Translations under genes and position numbers: made by a program
Notes under the pieces: model-generated
Told to the model about the DNA's origin: nothing
Seen by the model: only the letters and a program-made list of their open reading frames with translations
The model's database searches: none
Assembly (NCBI GenBank): GCA_944472155.2
Contig: OX235271.1
Location: 69,112,416 to 69,176,415 of the forward strand
Direction of reading: 5' to 3'
Source of the DNA: Trichobilharzia szidati
Taxonomy: Eukaryota; Platyhelminthes; Trematoda; Strigeidida; Schistosomatidae
Length of the DNA: 64,000 nt
In this document: piece after piece, positions 34,701 to 42,603 of the stretch
Layout of the letters: every line of letters begins with the position of its first letter
Numbering within the stretch: position 1 is the first letter of the stretch

Positions 34701-37700
34701 CAGTTGTGCATTTTTTGCTATTTTAAGGAAGCCCTGTTAATGCTTTCACTATTCTCTATATGAAGATAAATGCATAATTTGAATGGGTTGTAGAGAATTT
34801 CGGTAACGCCCAATAATGCAATATGGTGATTAGGGAAGCTGAGAAATGCCAATAGCACTGCAAAAAAGTAACAATATAGCTAATAAATCTACAGTACTAT
34901 TCAATATTTGACATCCAGTCAGTCATTAAACAAAGTGTGAGGCAAGACTGCTGTGCACTATAGTTTAGTATAAAACGCTAAGGGGTCAGTCAACAGACAA
35001 CGGTAGTAAACTACAACCTAATATGAGGTGCGTAGTGTTCCGCTGGATAAATCTTCGCACCAATAAGTTCAATAATAGTCATAATGCATGCTTGATAATT
35101 TCCCACTAGATTTCCCCCGCCTAGAATACTGGTAATTTCAAAAAGACTCACTCAACAATACTGGAAAGGTGTATTTCCAAACAAGCGAGAGTGAGTAGTA
35201 CTGTAATTACAAAAATACATAATTACACTAGTCATACGAAAAAAAAGCATCATGGACTAATTATATGCTACAAACACTGACTGGGCCGATTAGCGAGTGG
35301 TAATCAACGTGGTGAAATCTGATTGGTTGGTTATCTGCTTATTGTTTAGGCAATCGATATTTGTATAATTTTAATTCTGACTGGCTGACAGACTATCGAT
35401 CCAGTCTGTAATTACACATGATGGTAAAAAAACATACAACAGAAGCTGTTATTGTGGTTAAGCTAGTCTACAAAAAGACGGGTTGACTGGTTAGTTATAA
35501 TTTTAAAGTATACCCAGTAAAACAACACACTGACACTAGCAATAGTTTAAGTTAGCCTATTAGAAATAAAGGTTTATTCCTACTTTGAATGAGGAGATGT
35601 GGAGTCTAATTGCCATAAACATACGGCTTCCAGACAATGGATGAGAAGTTCGAGTCCTGCCCCACCTACTTCAGCCTGGCCTACTGAGTAATATCATCGG
35701 TCTTGGCGAGGAGTTCAGCATTGTCTACTTTGAGTTCCGAGTGGAACACAGGACTTTAAGAGCTTTTGAAGCCTAGAGAATCAGGAGAGGTTTAGCAGTG
35801 CGTCGGCCGGGAATCGAACCCAGATCTCCTGAGTAGTTAGTTGGTGAGTGCACAACCATTGAACTCATGATGCAATTTAAGCAAACGATGTAAAGTAATA
35901 CAAATAACTTACTTCCACATCCTTCACAGGGACGACTAACTTTATCTGTACCATGATATAAAACAGCTGGATTCGGTTTACTATAATTTGGAATATAAAC
36001 CTGTTTTAATTTATGCTCTTGAGCGGCTAGTTTAGTACGACGTTGTCTAACATAACGATCTGTTGTTTTCCAAAAGTAATACAGTTCAACAATTGATTTA
36101 TGCGTTTTCCATTGTAAACATTCTGATTGGATATCTGAGAAGGCTTTAGAGTATTTATCCAATGCTTCTTCAAATATATGGGCTTCATTAGCAGACCAAT
36201 CTTCCAGTTGGTCACGATATATAACAGGTTGACCGTCTAAAGAAATTAATAAATATTAAAAAAAGACATTAAAATTTATACACTAAATGAATAAAGCGTT
36301 GCTATAAACAAATGCAGAACCCTAGTTGTATTTGGCCATCCAGTCTCACTGTGTAATTATCCTATCTCCCGTACATTTCTGCTCATTATAGTTCTCCTGA
36401 ATCTCTTATTTCCTTTTTCTCTACCATTGTGTGCTATATGCAGTGCGTCAAATTGAACTACTCCACTTTTGTGCAAAATTCTACGTTGTAAACACGGTGA
36501 AGTAGTCGGTCACTCTGATCTATTTACAAGCAGAATTTGCCACACGAGCAGAATCGAAGTTCTTACTTGCACCCATCGCGGTTTGAACCGATGAAGAGTT
36601 CTAAACTGGGACGAGACAGCCGTCCAGTACTCCTAGATTTCCCAATGGTTCTCTAACCAACGTCAGCTCATGACGAAATCCTATAATGGCTCAGAATTGC
36701 TATTGGATAATTGGAGGTATTCGGCATGAAGCCTTGAACCAAGGTTTCGTGCCTGTTGGCACTCGTCAGATCCAAGGCATCCTGACGACTACCTTAAACC
36801 ATCTAGTAACAACCATTTCGAGTGTACCCGCTGGTGATGAATCACATTGCCAACTCGACTAATAGAATTCAATCTGCAGTAAACAAGGGACTGGACGCAT
36901 GACACTAGTTAGTAACCAATCAACATGAATATATCGCCTAAAGCACCAGATGCAGAATACACAGAGCCTTTCTGTGGAAATGTGACTCATTGGTTTAAGC
37001 GCATGGTCTCCAGAGAATGGGTGCTAAGTTCGAGTTCTCGCCCAATTAGTTCATTCTGGGTAACTAAGTAGTATCATCTGGCTACACACAGACAATAAGT
37101 GTGTCTCATAGTCTGGTATAGGCAAGGTCTAATCCTGTTAATTGACCTCAAAATCAAAGCACAAAACGACCTGATGCTAAAAAGGACTTCGGGGTGCAAA
37201 GTGACTTTATGAATTCCAATGTGTTACCCCCCCCCCCCTCTGCCCCTACTTCAATAAGATTCACTTTAGGTGGTACGATCGATGAAAACTGAGGGAAAGA
37301 ACAGCTGAACTAAGGAACCGATAGTAAGATCTACAATAAAGACAGTTAAAACTGTTGTGAATCTCATGTAGGTGGGATAAAACACTCAGTTATGGATAAA
37401 ATCAAAATTGAGATGTATTCATTAAACACACAAGGTGATACAGAAGACTTATCCTTTAGAACAGAAAAAAAATGTATCAACATATTCGAAGTAACCCAGC
37501 CACATAAAATAGGTGCAGACTTCTTGTTTATTGGTGATATGGTTCAAACTCATTCTCAAGGGGGGGGGGGGGGTAGATGCATTCACTCTTTGTAACCTCC
37601 TATATCCACAGTTAACCCTTAGGCTTTCGCACGTTACGATTCTTTCTTTCGTACATTTCTGGTCATCATTAAAGTTCTTTTGAGTCTTTGTTGCTTTTTT

Positions 37701-40700
37701 CTGCCTCTGTGTGTTATAATTAAGTGTGCCAACTTGATATGCTGCGCTTCTGTGTTAAGTTCTACGCTGAAACTCAGTCAGTTAGTCAGTCAGACACAGA
37801 ATGCATCTATTCTGTCTGGCTGTCTGTTTTCGACATAGAACTTTGCACAAATGTGCGGCAGTTCAAATCGCCACACTCCATGTAGCACACAAAGTAAGAG
37901 AAGAAAGTAGGAGAAGTGCATAATATAGACAGTAAACAGAGGTGTGAGACAAAGGAATAGTAATAACGAAGAACAAAACAGTTTAATTGGAAATCATAAG
38001 TCACAAGGAGTGGATGCATCTGCGCCAGTCAGCCATTGAGAACGATTTTGAGCCATGTCACCAATTGTTTCCAACCATTGGTGTTTACCGTCATCCCGAG
38101 GACCCCAACCAGACAGAAGTCTACACCTTCCTACGTAGACTAGACTAACTGTTGTGGATTTCATTGACTGGTGCCATGTTTTCGTTTGACCACCACTAGC
38201 TCTTTTCCAGCCTGACCCTTTGTCAGCTAACATTGTCCGTCGAGGAAGGTGATGACTAGGCATGCGTAACACATGTCCTAACCATCTATCTTAATCGACG
38301 TAACTTCAGCCTCGTCGACTGTTTTCCCCTTCTTACCTAGCACTCAACGCCTAACTTCAATATTGCTCACCTTATTATGCCACTTCACACGGGAGATAGA
38401 ACGCAGACATGCATCTATTAATCAAATAAGTTGTCAATTGTGGAACTGACAGGAGTTAACATCTATGAATAAATCAATTTAAAGATGACTGGACTGATAA
38501 GTGAGAAATTTTAGAATGATATGATGGAGAAGATTTTGTACCTCAGGTGGATAAACACTGATGTAGTTGTATTCTCTGACCTGAATGGCTTAGTTGTGAA
38601 GCTTTCATTGCCTTTCTAGACAACTTCTCAATATGAAGTTGTATTGAGGTCTGTGCTGAAGATGAAGACTGGAAAGGCAACTAAACCATCCCTACTCAGA
38701 TAAGTCAATAGAAACCTCTTAGAATGCCTACTGCTGAGAAGCTTCCTCACTTGAATATTTATCATTATATGATGTTGACTTGTGACACTATCCCTTAAGG
38801 TAACAAAAATTCTTAATGTAATCACTAATGGAATTAACGCCTTCTAAATTACGTAATTTGTTGTCAGAAATTAACAATTGCATTAACACATCTTTGGAAA
38901 TATTCCTTTTGTTGCCCAGAAAAATTACTATAAATTTGCGGTTTGTACAGCTTGAGAATGATATCGCCGAAAAGAGTAACTCTTTACTGAACACCTTTTC
39001 TTTTCTATGACTAATGGAATATTTTGAAAACAGTAGAAGAGACGATCTAGTAGAACATTTACACAAAAGTCTCTACTAACTGTAGGAAGAATACAATAAC
39101 ACTAAGAGCTATCATTTATCAATTCTACGACCTCTCGCGTAGGTTTACACAGCTCAGAAATTAGTAATTTTTTTTGTTTATTAACGACTTCAGTGTGAGT
39201 ATCTTTTTACCCGACTACTACAACTACTACCTTCTGCTACTGGTATAACTAAAGCATAGAGAGAATATTTCTCCACAGGAGGCTAGACACCTAAACGATA
39301 TTGATTTTTCTTTGTCATTACCCACCCACACAAATACACACAAACGCATATCAAGATATGAAGGCTTATGTGCATTTGTGTGTGTGTTTATATATGTATG
39401 TATGTATGTATGTTTCAGACAAGCGTACACATATATAGCATATATATAGAAAAAGTATTGATGAACTTTGCTTCAGGTCACGAAAACAAGGTAGACTATA
39501 TTAGGCGGAGGAGGAGGAGGAGGCAAAAAGGCATAAACCATTTAAAAATAACAAATATTCCTATAAAATTTCTAGTAATCCAAATGAATAGATATTTGAA
39601 TCGGTGGTGATCACCAACCAACTAGGGAAACATGACTCTGTGTCCAGTACCGATCAAGAAAAAAAAAGAAGAAATACCACTACTAACCTGGTAATAGAAG
39701 ATTGATTGCTTTATTTAAATCATAATTGGCTTCATGCAGTAAATTATGAGCTTGTTGTCGAGTGATATCACGACCAGCTGCCGCTGCTGAGCTTAAAAGA
39801 AGTGGATGTCTAGCTGATGAAGCAGCGTCATGTGCACGACCATATGTACCAACAGCTTTGGCCAATAAACAGAACATATCGATTTGTTGATCTGTTAATG
39901 AATGTGAAGGTGACCACATTAACTCTTCGTGTACTTCCGTTAACCGTACATCCTCTGACTCTAAAGTAAACAAAGGGAAAGATTAAATATTATTTTATGA
40001 ATTTTAAAATAAGTTTTTAAAAATACTGGAAGTAATAATATAACTGCAATTTCAGAGAATATATTGCTTGTATTCTAGTATTTGAGCAGCAAATAATGCC
40101 AATACAAAGCTTAAACAGTGTGTTTGCAAATGAAGTTCTGCTTCCTGGTTACAGAATCAGTCACTGCTTTGTGAAATACCACTGCCTTATCCATTATTAA
40201 AGAAACTTTATCCAGCTTTTTGAAGCAACAATTCATTTACAGCTCATCTTCTAAATCAGCTTCGCCAGAACTGAGACAGTCTCTCAGGAAGCTTTATGTA
40301 CTCATGGAAATATGTGAGCAGTTATCACTTCCCAACTGTACATGTCATGGACCACCTTGCAATACATGAAACAGATGCAGAATAAGGGTTGATTGACTGC
40401 AGAGCCAATGGGACAACTGCTTGAGATAGATCACATATAGAGCTTGCTCGAAACGGTTTTTGGAGTTGTCCGTATTAAGATCTTTCCACCGGCTACAGAC
40501 TACTTCAAGGTAGGTTAGGGTGTGATTTTTTCGGGATCGACCTTTCCCTCCCTAACGTGGAGAGGCAGAGGCAGCATCGCTGGTTTACTGGCCATCTGTT
40601 ACATCCCTATTCGCCAGCAGTAATACTTTGCCCACAGACTCCACAACATAGTTTAAACGACTTACACTATGATGGTAAATACTTTTAGTTTAACCGCTGT

Positions 40701-41836
40701 CCAAACGACCTTTCCGGCATGATAGCAGCTGCAGGAGCATCAGTCAGAGTCAATATAGCTCACTAAGTGATCCCTATATACAAGCCTGACTACCACACTT
40801 CAAGGTAGGAGATATTGATCAGCACTGAAATGGAGAAGTCACCATGGTTCCAGCGAAAATGAATCCATATCAAAAGCTGGACTTTGAACAGCGGGCTATA
40901 CAGCATCCAACCAGTAACATAAAGGTGGGCCACTTTGAATTGAACACTGACCAAGTCTTTCAATCTGCTGCTTATTGTCACAGATTATTTCTTGTTCCGA
41001 TTTCCCTACAGAAACAAAACAACGTTGCAACATATAAGAGTGTCATATTTCGATATTATCAGTGAGTATCCTTTTTTTTCCTTCATTTCTTCACCTTCCG
41101 AATGGAACGCAGGATTTCAATCTTGAGATTTTGAGTAAATGTAGCGGTGTTATATTCTATTCAGTGCAATTTGCTAGCCTCACACACAAACTCTTCTTTG
41201 TACAGGATTTACTGCTGATCAGAGGAGATTTAAGAGTGCGTCGTCTGGCAATCGGACCCAAACCACATGTATAGTTGGCGATATAACGTCAACTGAAATA
41301 CTGTTAATTATAAAGCTGAACTTTAAGAATAAAATGAAAAATGTAATAGAGAAGAAAATTTAATTTTAATTTTCGATGAGTCAAGAGCTGTACAGTAGTA
41401 CTTATACTGAACAAAGAACTCATAAAATCAATTAAATACTGATAGTTATCTTCTGAAAAATGTATTAATTGCGTAACTTGAGGTGTAGTCTAGAAGGAAA
41501 GGACTGGGGGGAGGTTAGGAAAACCAGAAGTAGGAATCGCATAATAAGTGTAAAGAATTATCCAGTAGAAATGCAAAATGGGCATATTTCCGTTCATTAA
41601 ATAAATACTTTTTTTTAAATTAGTAATAATATGACTCATGTGTTAACAACGCTTACTTGACTTCAGTAGCGACTGAATCTCACACTGATGATCTGAACCA
41701 ATTCTCATTGAACCTCGATCTTCTTGTAGAGTTTTTAAATTAGGATCATAGATAAGTTTGTAGTAGAAAGCTTCATCTCTAGCTAAATAATTTGTCAATG
41801 GTTCGGCATCATTATGCAGTGTAACTGAGCACTTTC
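16447..41836 (-). CDS. MTA-family (metastasis-associated) protein of the NuRD complex, seven exons, 5' end missing
   Basis: MTA proteins are scaffold subunits of the nuclear NuRD nucleosome-remodelling and deacetylase complex; they bind HDAC1/2 through ELM2-SANT and RBBP4/7 through R1/R2 motifs. The exons in transcript order are 41836-41657, 39960-39688, 36236-35913, 33164-33048, 24965-24814, 20081-19684 and 17039-16447. All introns are GT-AG, and every junction closes in phase apart from a one-base shift inside the sixth exon. Visible domains in order: ELM2 C-terminal part ('GKCSVTL...[11 protein letters not shown]'), linker with '[10 protein letters not shown]' and '[14 protein letters not shown]', SANT ('[18 protein letters not shown]', '[11 protein letters not shown]'), '[13 protein letters not shown]', a GATA-type zinc finger (CEGC...CAGC), an R1-like basic stretch and a Ser/Asn-rich tail. 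The BAH domain and start codon should lie beyond 41836 but I do not find them. Introns are 2.6-8 kb and full of retroelements. Confidence 0.92.
17170..17975 (+). mobile_element. RTE-type LINE 3' fragment (SR2-like)
   Basis: It starts at the RT catalytic motif ('[20 protein letters not shown]', intact FADD) and continues '[12 protein letters not shown]', a Gln-rich insert, 'ITINGRDLK', '[10 protein letters not shown]', '[14 protein letters not shown]' and the terminal '[11 protein letters not shown]' with an (AAT)n tail. Frameshifts separate the blocks. It inserted in the plus orientation in the first intron upstream of exon 16447-17039. Confidence 0.85.
18285..18400 (-). repeat. Diverged Sm-alpha-like repeat fragment
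   Basis: The minus strand reads 'GTGCCCACCAATGAAGAGTCTCAAATTATGACC'-like sequence in parts, equivalent to the 'GTGCGTACTGATGAAGAGTCCCAAACTAGGAC' segment of better copies. The tRNA head is strongly altered. Confidence 0.4.
18690..19205 (+). mobile_element. RTE-type LINE 3' fragment, more truncated
   Basis: Starts around 'ISLLHTS'-like sequence equivalent to '[15 protein letters not shown]', is interrupted by a (TA)n microsatellite at 18767-18797, and continues '[21 protein letters not shown]' to the terminal 'GGAACCCAGAGAGAGAAAT' and A-rich tail. Decayed, in an MTA-like intron. Confidence 0.7.
19370..19650. repeat. Sm-alpha-like foldback repeat without spacer
   Basis: A short minus-strand tail (19370-19444) is followed directly by a full plus-strand unit (19445-19645). 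The head has A box 'AGTGGCTCAATGG' and B box 'GGGTTCAAACCCC', then 'GTACTGACGAAGAGTCCC', 'AAACTAGGACGAAACAGC' and the tail ending in 'GATGAAATCCTCCCATGCAA'. The right end lies 34 bp from the MTA-like exon donor at 19684, so it sits inside the intron right beside a splice site. Confidence 0.72.
19684..20081 (-). CDS. MTA-like gene exon: Asn-rich tract and R1-like motif, with internal frame shift
   Basis: The acceptor is TTTTATCAG/ACACC and the donor is GCAGCAG/GTTAGT. The incoming frame reads '[18 protein letters not shown]' and an Asn/Thr run, then meets TAA near 19975. The outgoing frame reads '[20 protein letters not shown]', '[20 protein letters not shown]' and '[14 protein letters not shown]', resembling the MTA R1 motif ('KLTRIARRLC...LRP..AARRP'). 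The exon is one base too long to close. An extra base at about 19981-19982 inside the trinucleotide run is the simplest explanation: sequencing error, polymorphism, or a true break. Confidence 0.82.
20082..20990. other. Intronic stretch without gene
   Basis: Intron of the MTA-like gene. It has short CA/TG runs (20355-20420, 20500-20530) and an unrecognised AT-rich remainder. Confidence 0.45.
21010..21366 (-). mobile_element. RTE-type LINE fragment, inverted half
   Basis: The minus strand carries decayed '[12 protein letters not shown]'-like through '[12 protein letters not shown]' sequence, equivalent to the region from just after FADD to the 'KSVWRSTAL' block. It lies head-to-head with the plus-strand fragment that starts at about 21385. 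The two overlap in element coordinates, so they look like separate copies. Confidence 0.6.
21385..22000 (+). mobile_element. RTE-type LINE 3' fragment
   Basis: '[14 protein letters not shown]' (equivalent to '[13 protein letters not shown]'), 'TGGTDNDV', then decayed sequence to the terminal '[12 protein letters not shown]' and an (AAT)n tail at 21985-22000. Frameshifts throughout. Confidence 0.65.
22020..22425. other. Intronic stretch, nothing recognised
   Basis: MTA-like gene intron with no repeat match found. Confidence 0.35.
22430..22915. repeat. Sm-alpha-like repeat cluster with internal inverted repeat
   Basis: Minus-strand head and spacer at 22430-22700 ('CACTGGGATTCGAACCCAGG' is a good reversed B box), then a minus-strand arm at 22735-22850, and a short plus-strand piece at 22852-22905. 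'GGAGTACTGGACAGCTGCTG' with 'TTTCATCCTAGTTTG' at 22781-22816 is repeated in inverse as 'CAACTAGGATGAAACAGCAG' with 'CTGTCCAGTACTCC', giving a hairpin with an approximately 40-nt loop. Confidence 0.7.
22985..23960 (-). mobile_element. LINE 3' fragment, RT C-terminus (family B)
   Basis: Minus strand: '[20 protein letters not shown]', '[20 protein letters not shown]', '[19 protein letters not shown]', then 'GRC'-type and tail sequence. The 3' end has a (GACT)n tetramer run at 22998-23011, typical of short tandem-repeat LINE tails. Frameshifted, in an MTA-like intron. Confidence 0.8.
24262..24640 (-). repeat. LINE 3' tail, diverged (family B/C)
   Basis: Plus-strand landmarks 'CACAAAACTTTGCAGAAAAG', 'CACATTCCATGTAGCATAC' and 'CCTATGTCAGCTCATATTAAC' show a minus-oriented LINE tail, more diverged than 22985. 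Non-coding. Confidence 0.55.
24814..24965 (-). CDS. MTA-like gene exon: linker after zinc finger
   Basis: Acceptor TTTTCATAG/AACG, donor AATGAT/GTAAGC. The exon carries two bases of a split codon in and ends in phase 0, matching both neighbours. It encodes '[16 protein letters not shown]', '[15 protein letters not shown]' and 'GLPSGVND'. Low sequence conservation is expected here. The call rests on splice sites, phase and position. Confidence 0.8.
25230..25378 (-). repeat. tRNA-derived SINE, tail type 2
   Basis: Reverse tail 'GCTAGCCTCACACCCAACCT', 'CCCTCTTTACCGGGCTTAC', then reversed head 'GCATCGGCCGGGAATCCAGCC' and 'CACCACCGATGCA'. The terminal GCATCGG/CCGATGC pairing mimics an acceptor stem. 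Confidence 0.6.
25385..25830. other. Intronic stretch, mostly unrecognised
   Basis: 25680-25800 may be an older LINE piece ('catgactatggagatatggccattgaaagtgggagatataaag' resembles the '[13 protein letters not shown]' region). Otherwise nothing is seen. Confidence 0.35.
25833..26576 (+). mobile_element. LINE 3' fragment, best-preserved family B copy
   Basis: '[20 protein letters not shown]' (a frame-shifted form of the 'RLSTKG' region), '[20 protein letters not shown]', '[12 protein letters not shown]', '[20 protein letters not shown]', '[20 protein letters not shown]', '[17 protein letters not shown]', '[12 protein letters not shown]', then the tail with 'TGCTACATGGATTGTGGCG'. This is the downstream part of a non-LTR RT polyprotein. 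Two frames are needed, so it is dead. Confidence 0.82.
26577..27184 (+). repeat. LINE 3'-end fragment duplicated from 1-431
   Basis: Nearly collinear with 1-431 over about 425 bp, including the opening ACCG tetramers, a poly-G run (26778-26788) where the other copy has 'gtgtggt', and 'GGTAGGTAGGTGTGTAGACC'. It then continues past the point where the first copy enters the gap: a tail with 'GTGTGTGTGTTTGTGGTATG' and 'TGTGCAAAGTTCTACATTG'. Confidence 0.65.
27185..27370 (+). repeat. tRNA-derived SINE, tail type 1, best copy
   Basis: The head 27186-27262 begins GTGCGTC and ends GACGCAC, a perfect 7-bp acceptor-like stem. A box 'GGTGGCACAGTGG', anticodon-arm-like 'GACCATGCATATGGTC', B box 'GGTTCGATCTC'. 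The body and A-rich end match 4755-4947. It could be transcribed by RNA polymerase III. I do not call it a functional tRNA. Confidence 0.8.
27385..27550 (+). repeat. Repeat upstream segment related to 36700-36830
   Basis: 'GTGCCAACTAGCACGAAACC', 'GATCCAAGGCTTCCTG' and 'CTCCAACCATCT' match 36735-36805 ('CGTGCCTGTTGGCACTCG', 'GATCCAAGGCATCCTG', 'CTTAAACCATCT'), which precede a hammerhead half in that copy. Confidence 0.45.
27560..29540. other. Intronic stretch with TA microsatellites
   Basis: Largest intron of the MTA-like gene. (TA)n tracts at 28002-28029 and 28757-28788 and many short AT repeats. No coding exon or recognisable repeat family seen. Confidence 0.5.
29590..29845 (+). mobile_element. 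LINE 3' fragment (family B), short
   Basis: '[20 protein letters not shown]', '[20 protein letters not shown]', '[17 protein letters not shown]'. A short, fairly young piece joined on its left to a decayed tRNA-like head in reverse ('gccgggagtagaactcgaaagacg...ggcattctaccactgaagca', 29520-29578). Confidence 0.7.
29850..30145. other. Intronic stretch, nothing recognised
   Basis: No supported feature. Confidence 0.3.
30147..31030 (-). mobile_element. RTE-type LINE 3' fragment (SR2-like), well preserved
   Basis: Minus strand: '[20 protein letters not shown]', '[15 protein letters not shown]', a Gln run, '[20 protein letters not shown]', '[17 protein letters not shown]', '[20 protein letters not shown]', '[14 protein letters not shown]', '[15 protein letters not shown]', '[18 protein letters not shown]', with an (ATT)n tail at 30147-30175. 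The catalytic FADD is intact, but the element starts there, so it encodes only the end of the RT. Frameshifts near 30380 and 30480. Confidence 0.88.
31090..31775 (+). mobile_element. RTE-type LINE 3' fragment, head-to-head with the previous copy
   Basis: Starts near the same RT position ('LDDLDF'-like), and continues with decayed '[16 protein letters not shown]'-like, an (ACA/ACG)n run replacing the Gln tract, '[10 protein letters not shown]', and 3' sequence to 'GTTCCATTTAGAATCAATAAT'. More decayed than 30147-31030. About 60 bp separate the two 5' ends. Confidence 0.72.
31935..32560 (+). repeat. Probable 5' region of a LINE (uncertain)
   Basis: 'GCTACCTTGATGTGGTGGTC', 'GATGACCCAACAAGCTACAC', 'CAGGTCCTACCATGCCAGGA' look like flatworm RTE-type 5' leader sequence as I remember it. 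GC content is higher than in the surroundings. The 129-residue open frame at 32178-32567 has no recognisable domain. Confidence 0.3.
32570..33040. other. Intronic stretch, nothing recognised
   Basis: AT-rich; (AAT)n-like run at 33010-33035 just before the zinc-finger exon donor. Confidence 0.35.
33048..33164 (-). CDS. MTA-like gene exon: second half of GATA-type zinc finger
   Basis: This 117-bp exon has acceptor TTTTTTAAAG/CTGC and donor CTAAAG/GTAACT. It encodes '[19 protein letters not shown]', '[15 protein letters not shown]'. MTA proteins have 'SHQWYSWGPPNMQCRLCA' and 'CWLYWKKYGGLK'. Together with CEGC of the previous exon it makes the CxxC...CxxC finger. It is too short to show as a long open frame. 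Confidence 0.93.
33170..33710. other. Intronic stretch, nothing recognised
   Basis: Starts with the acceptor region of the zinc-finger exon. No other feature is supported. Confidence 0.3.
33715..34125 (+). mobile_element. RTE-type LINE 3' fragment, short
   Basis: '[20 protein letters not shown]', '[20 protein letters not shown]', '[20 protein letters not shown]', then frameshift, ending '[11 protein letters not shown]' and an A-rich end. Very similar to 17560-17975, so it belongs to the same subfamily. Confidence 0.82.
34265..34680 (+). mobile_element. RTE-type LINE 3' fragment, decayed
   Basis: 'GAACAAGATTTGGATTTTC', 'AGTAATTCTATATGGTTCAAAG' (equivalent to 'SVILYGSET'), 'GTGGCAATGGACTGGACATACGC', ending 'TATGTTCCACTCAGAACCCAAG'. 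Many stops. Inserted next to the previous fragment in the same orientation. Confidence 0.65.
34700..35780. other. Intronic stretch, nothing recognised
   Basis: No supported gene or repeat. Stop-rich in all frames. Confidence 0.35.
35785..35880 (-). repeat. tRNA-like SINE head in reverse
   Basis: 'CAGTGCGTCGGCCGGGAATCG' and 'AACCCAGATCTCCTG', then 'GAACTCATGATGCA': reversed B box (GGTTCGATTCCCGG on minus) and weak A-box side. It sits 33 bp from the SANT exon donor (35913). Confidence 0.5.
35913..36236 (-). CDS. MTA-like gene exon: SANT domain and first half of zinc finger
   Basis: Acceptor TTAG/ACGG (36237-36238 is CT on plus), donor GTGGAA/GTAAGT. It encodes '[20 protein letters not shown]', '[11 protein letters not shown]', '[20 protein letters not shown]', '[17 protein letters not shown]' and 'RPCEGCG', which supplies the first CxxC of the GATA-type finger. 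Conservation is highest here. Reading on past the donor gives only intron sequence. Confidence 0.95.
36350..36505 (+). repeat. LINE 3' tail fragment
   Basis: 'GTACATTTCTGCTCATTATAG', 'GTGTGCTATATGCAGTGCG', 'TTTTGTGCAAAATTCTACG' match the tails at 14560-14765 and 37640-37790. Confidence 0.55.
36560..36860 (+). repeat. Sm-alpha-like tail plus hammerhead 5' half
   Basis: 36570-36690 is a Sm-alpha-like segment ('GATGAAGAGTTCTAAACTGG', 'GACGAGACAGCCGTCCAGTA', tail 'GTCAGCTCATGACGAAATCC'). 36735-36830 matches 27385-27550. 36828-36842 is 'CCGCTGGTGATGAATC', a hammerhead 5' half with the same G at core position 3. The GAAAC half is not recognisable after it. Confidence 0.5.
36870..37475. other. Intronic stretch, mostly unrecognised
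   Basis: Contains a C homopolymer at 37227-37238. 36960-37110 holds a weak tRNA-like piece ('ggtttaagcgcatggtctccagagaatgggtgctaagttcgagttc'). No gene. Confidence 0.35.
37480..37800 (+). repeat. LINE 3' tail with G homopolymer
   Basis: 'TTGGTGATATGGTTCAAACTC' (equivalent to 'IGDMAQ'), G14 at 37561-37574, 'AGATGCATTCACTC', 'GTGTTATAATTAAGTGTGCC', and an 'AGTCAGTTAGTCAGTCAG' tetramer end. It meets a minus-oriented LINE tail at 37795, tail to tail. Confidence 0.6.
37795..38410 (-). mobile_element. LINE 3' fragment (family B)
   Basis: Minus strand: '[20 protein letters not shown]', '[20 protein letters not shown]', '[19 protein letters not shown]', '[13 protein letters not shown]', then the tail with 'CACTCCATGTAGCACACAAAG' on plus in parts. 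5' truncated in the 'LHQLRWLG' region; plus-strand 38290-38410 carries the decayed upstream part. Confidence 0.8.
38420..39680. other. Intronic stretch, no supported gene
   Basis: Open frames on both strands at 38788-39066 overlap and carry no recognisable domain. A (TATG)n run at 39393-39412 and GGA repeats at 39509-39522. Confidence 0.4.
39688..39960 (-). CDS. MTA-like gene exon: ELM2-SANT linker
   Basis: Acceptor TTTACTTTAG/AGTC, donor TTACCAG/GTTAGT. It encodes '[20 protein letters not shown]', '[20 protein letters not shown]', '[19 protein letters not shown]' and '[12 protein letters not shown]'. MTA relatives have the same blocks ('[20 protein letters not shown]', 'AAAASRDIT...DTLH'). 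Confidence 0.92.
39965..41090. other. Intronic stretch, no supported gene
   Basis: The open frame at 40844-41065 has no recognisable domain. No splice-flanked exon is seen. Confidence 0.35.
41095..41285 (-). repeat. tRNA-derived SINE, tail type 2
   Basis: Reversed tail 'CTTCCGAATGGAACGCAGG', 'GCTAGCCTCACACACAAACT', then 'AGAGTGCGTCGTCTGGCAATC' and 'GTATAGTTGGCGA' as a reversed, degraded tRNA-like head. Confidence 0.55.
41657..41836 (-). CDS. MTA-like gene exon: C-terminal part of ELM2
   Basis: The acceptor is TTTACAG/GAAAGT and the donor is GTCAA/GTAAGC. The exon begins with two bases of a split codon and ends with one base. It encodes '[13 protein letters not shown]', '[18 protein letters not shown]' and '[11 protein letters not shown]', matching the MTA pattern 'GKCSVTL...LVYDP..KTL..DKGEIRVG..YQA'. 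This is the most 5' exon found. The incoming phase requires an upstream exon ending with one base. Confidence 0.9.
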
Positions 41837-41884
41837 CTGTAAATCAATAAATAAATAAATAAAAAATAAACAATGTTATTCTTG

Positions 41885-42405
41885 CATAGATGAGAATGTC
41901 GAAAGCAGGATCGGAAATGCAAGACAGACTTTTATTGCTCTGAAGACAGTGGAAAGACAGTGTGGAAATCGATTGCACTCAGCAATAAGAACAAGCCCCA
42001 GATTTTCGCTAATGTCAAGTCAGTCAATGCGTCCATGTGATTTAGTGACTTGGAGAATGGGTCACCAAAAGCACTTCCAACAAGCTGCTGTAGACTTTCA
42101 TCAACAGATGTTAAACATCAGATGTCTAACCAGAAAGGATAAGTAATAAGGACCTCTGGTGACAAACCAATCAACAATCAATCGCCTGAAAAATATGTAG
42201 ATGAAATAGAGATGGACTGGATGAACATTGAAGAGACCATCGAGTGACATTATGTGCTAGACAGGTAGAATCAAGTATAATCCAAACATAAAATGCTGAA
42301 TGGTGTGTTCAAGGATGACATAGAGTAGATCGTATGGTGAGGAAAATCATGGAACCAGCTAAACAAGCTGTAGAGAACGAGGCATCGAAGGGAATTACAG
42401 AGGAA
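41885..42405 (+). mobile_element. RTE-type LINE 3' fragment, decayed
   Basis: 'GAATGTCGAAAGCAGGATCGG' (equivalent to 'VKSRIGK'), 'GACAGACTTTTATTGCTC', 'TCAACAGATGTTAAACATC', 'GAGATGGACTGGATGAACATTG'. Upstream of the first recognised MTA-like exon. Confidence 0.65.
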
Positions 42406-42603
42406 TGTTCACATAATCAACAGTTTTCACGAAGTTCGTTGGTATACAGTTAAAAATAGATGACTGTCTTGGAAAAGCATTCAAAAAAAGGTGCATTTAC
42501 CGTTAAGCAAATAAATATGGATCAATAAGTTTGTTGGGAAAAAATACGGCTTATCATAGATATAAGTATAAAACTTGGGCACTGTGGTAGAGTATAACTC
42601 CAT

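Noticed and set aside
38788..39066. 92-residue minus-strand frame and its plus-strand counterpart
   Set aside because: Both strands open over the same short AT-rich stretch; no domain and no splice sites consistent with the MTA-like phases.
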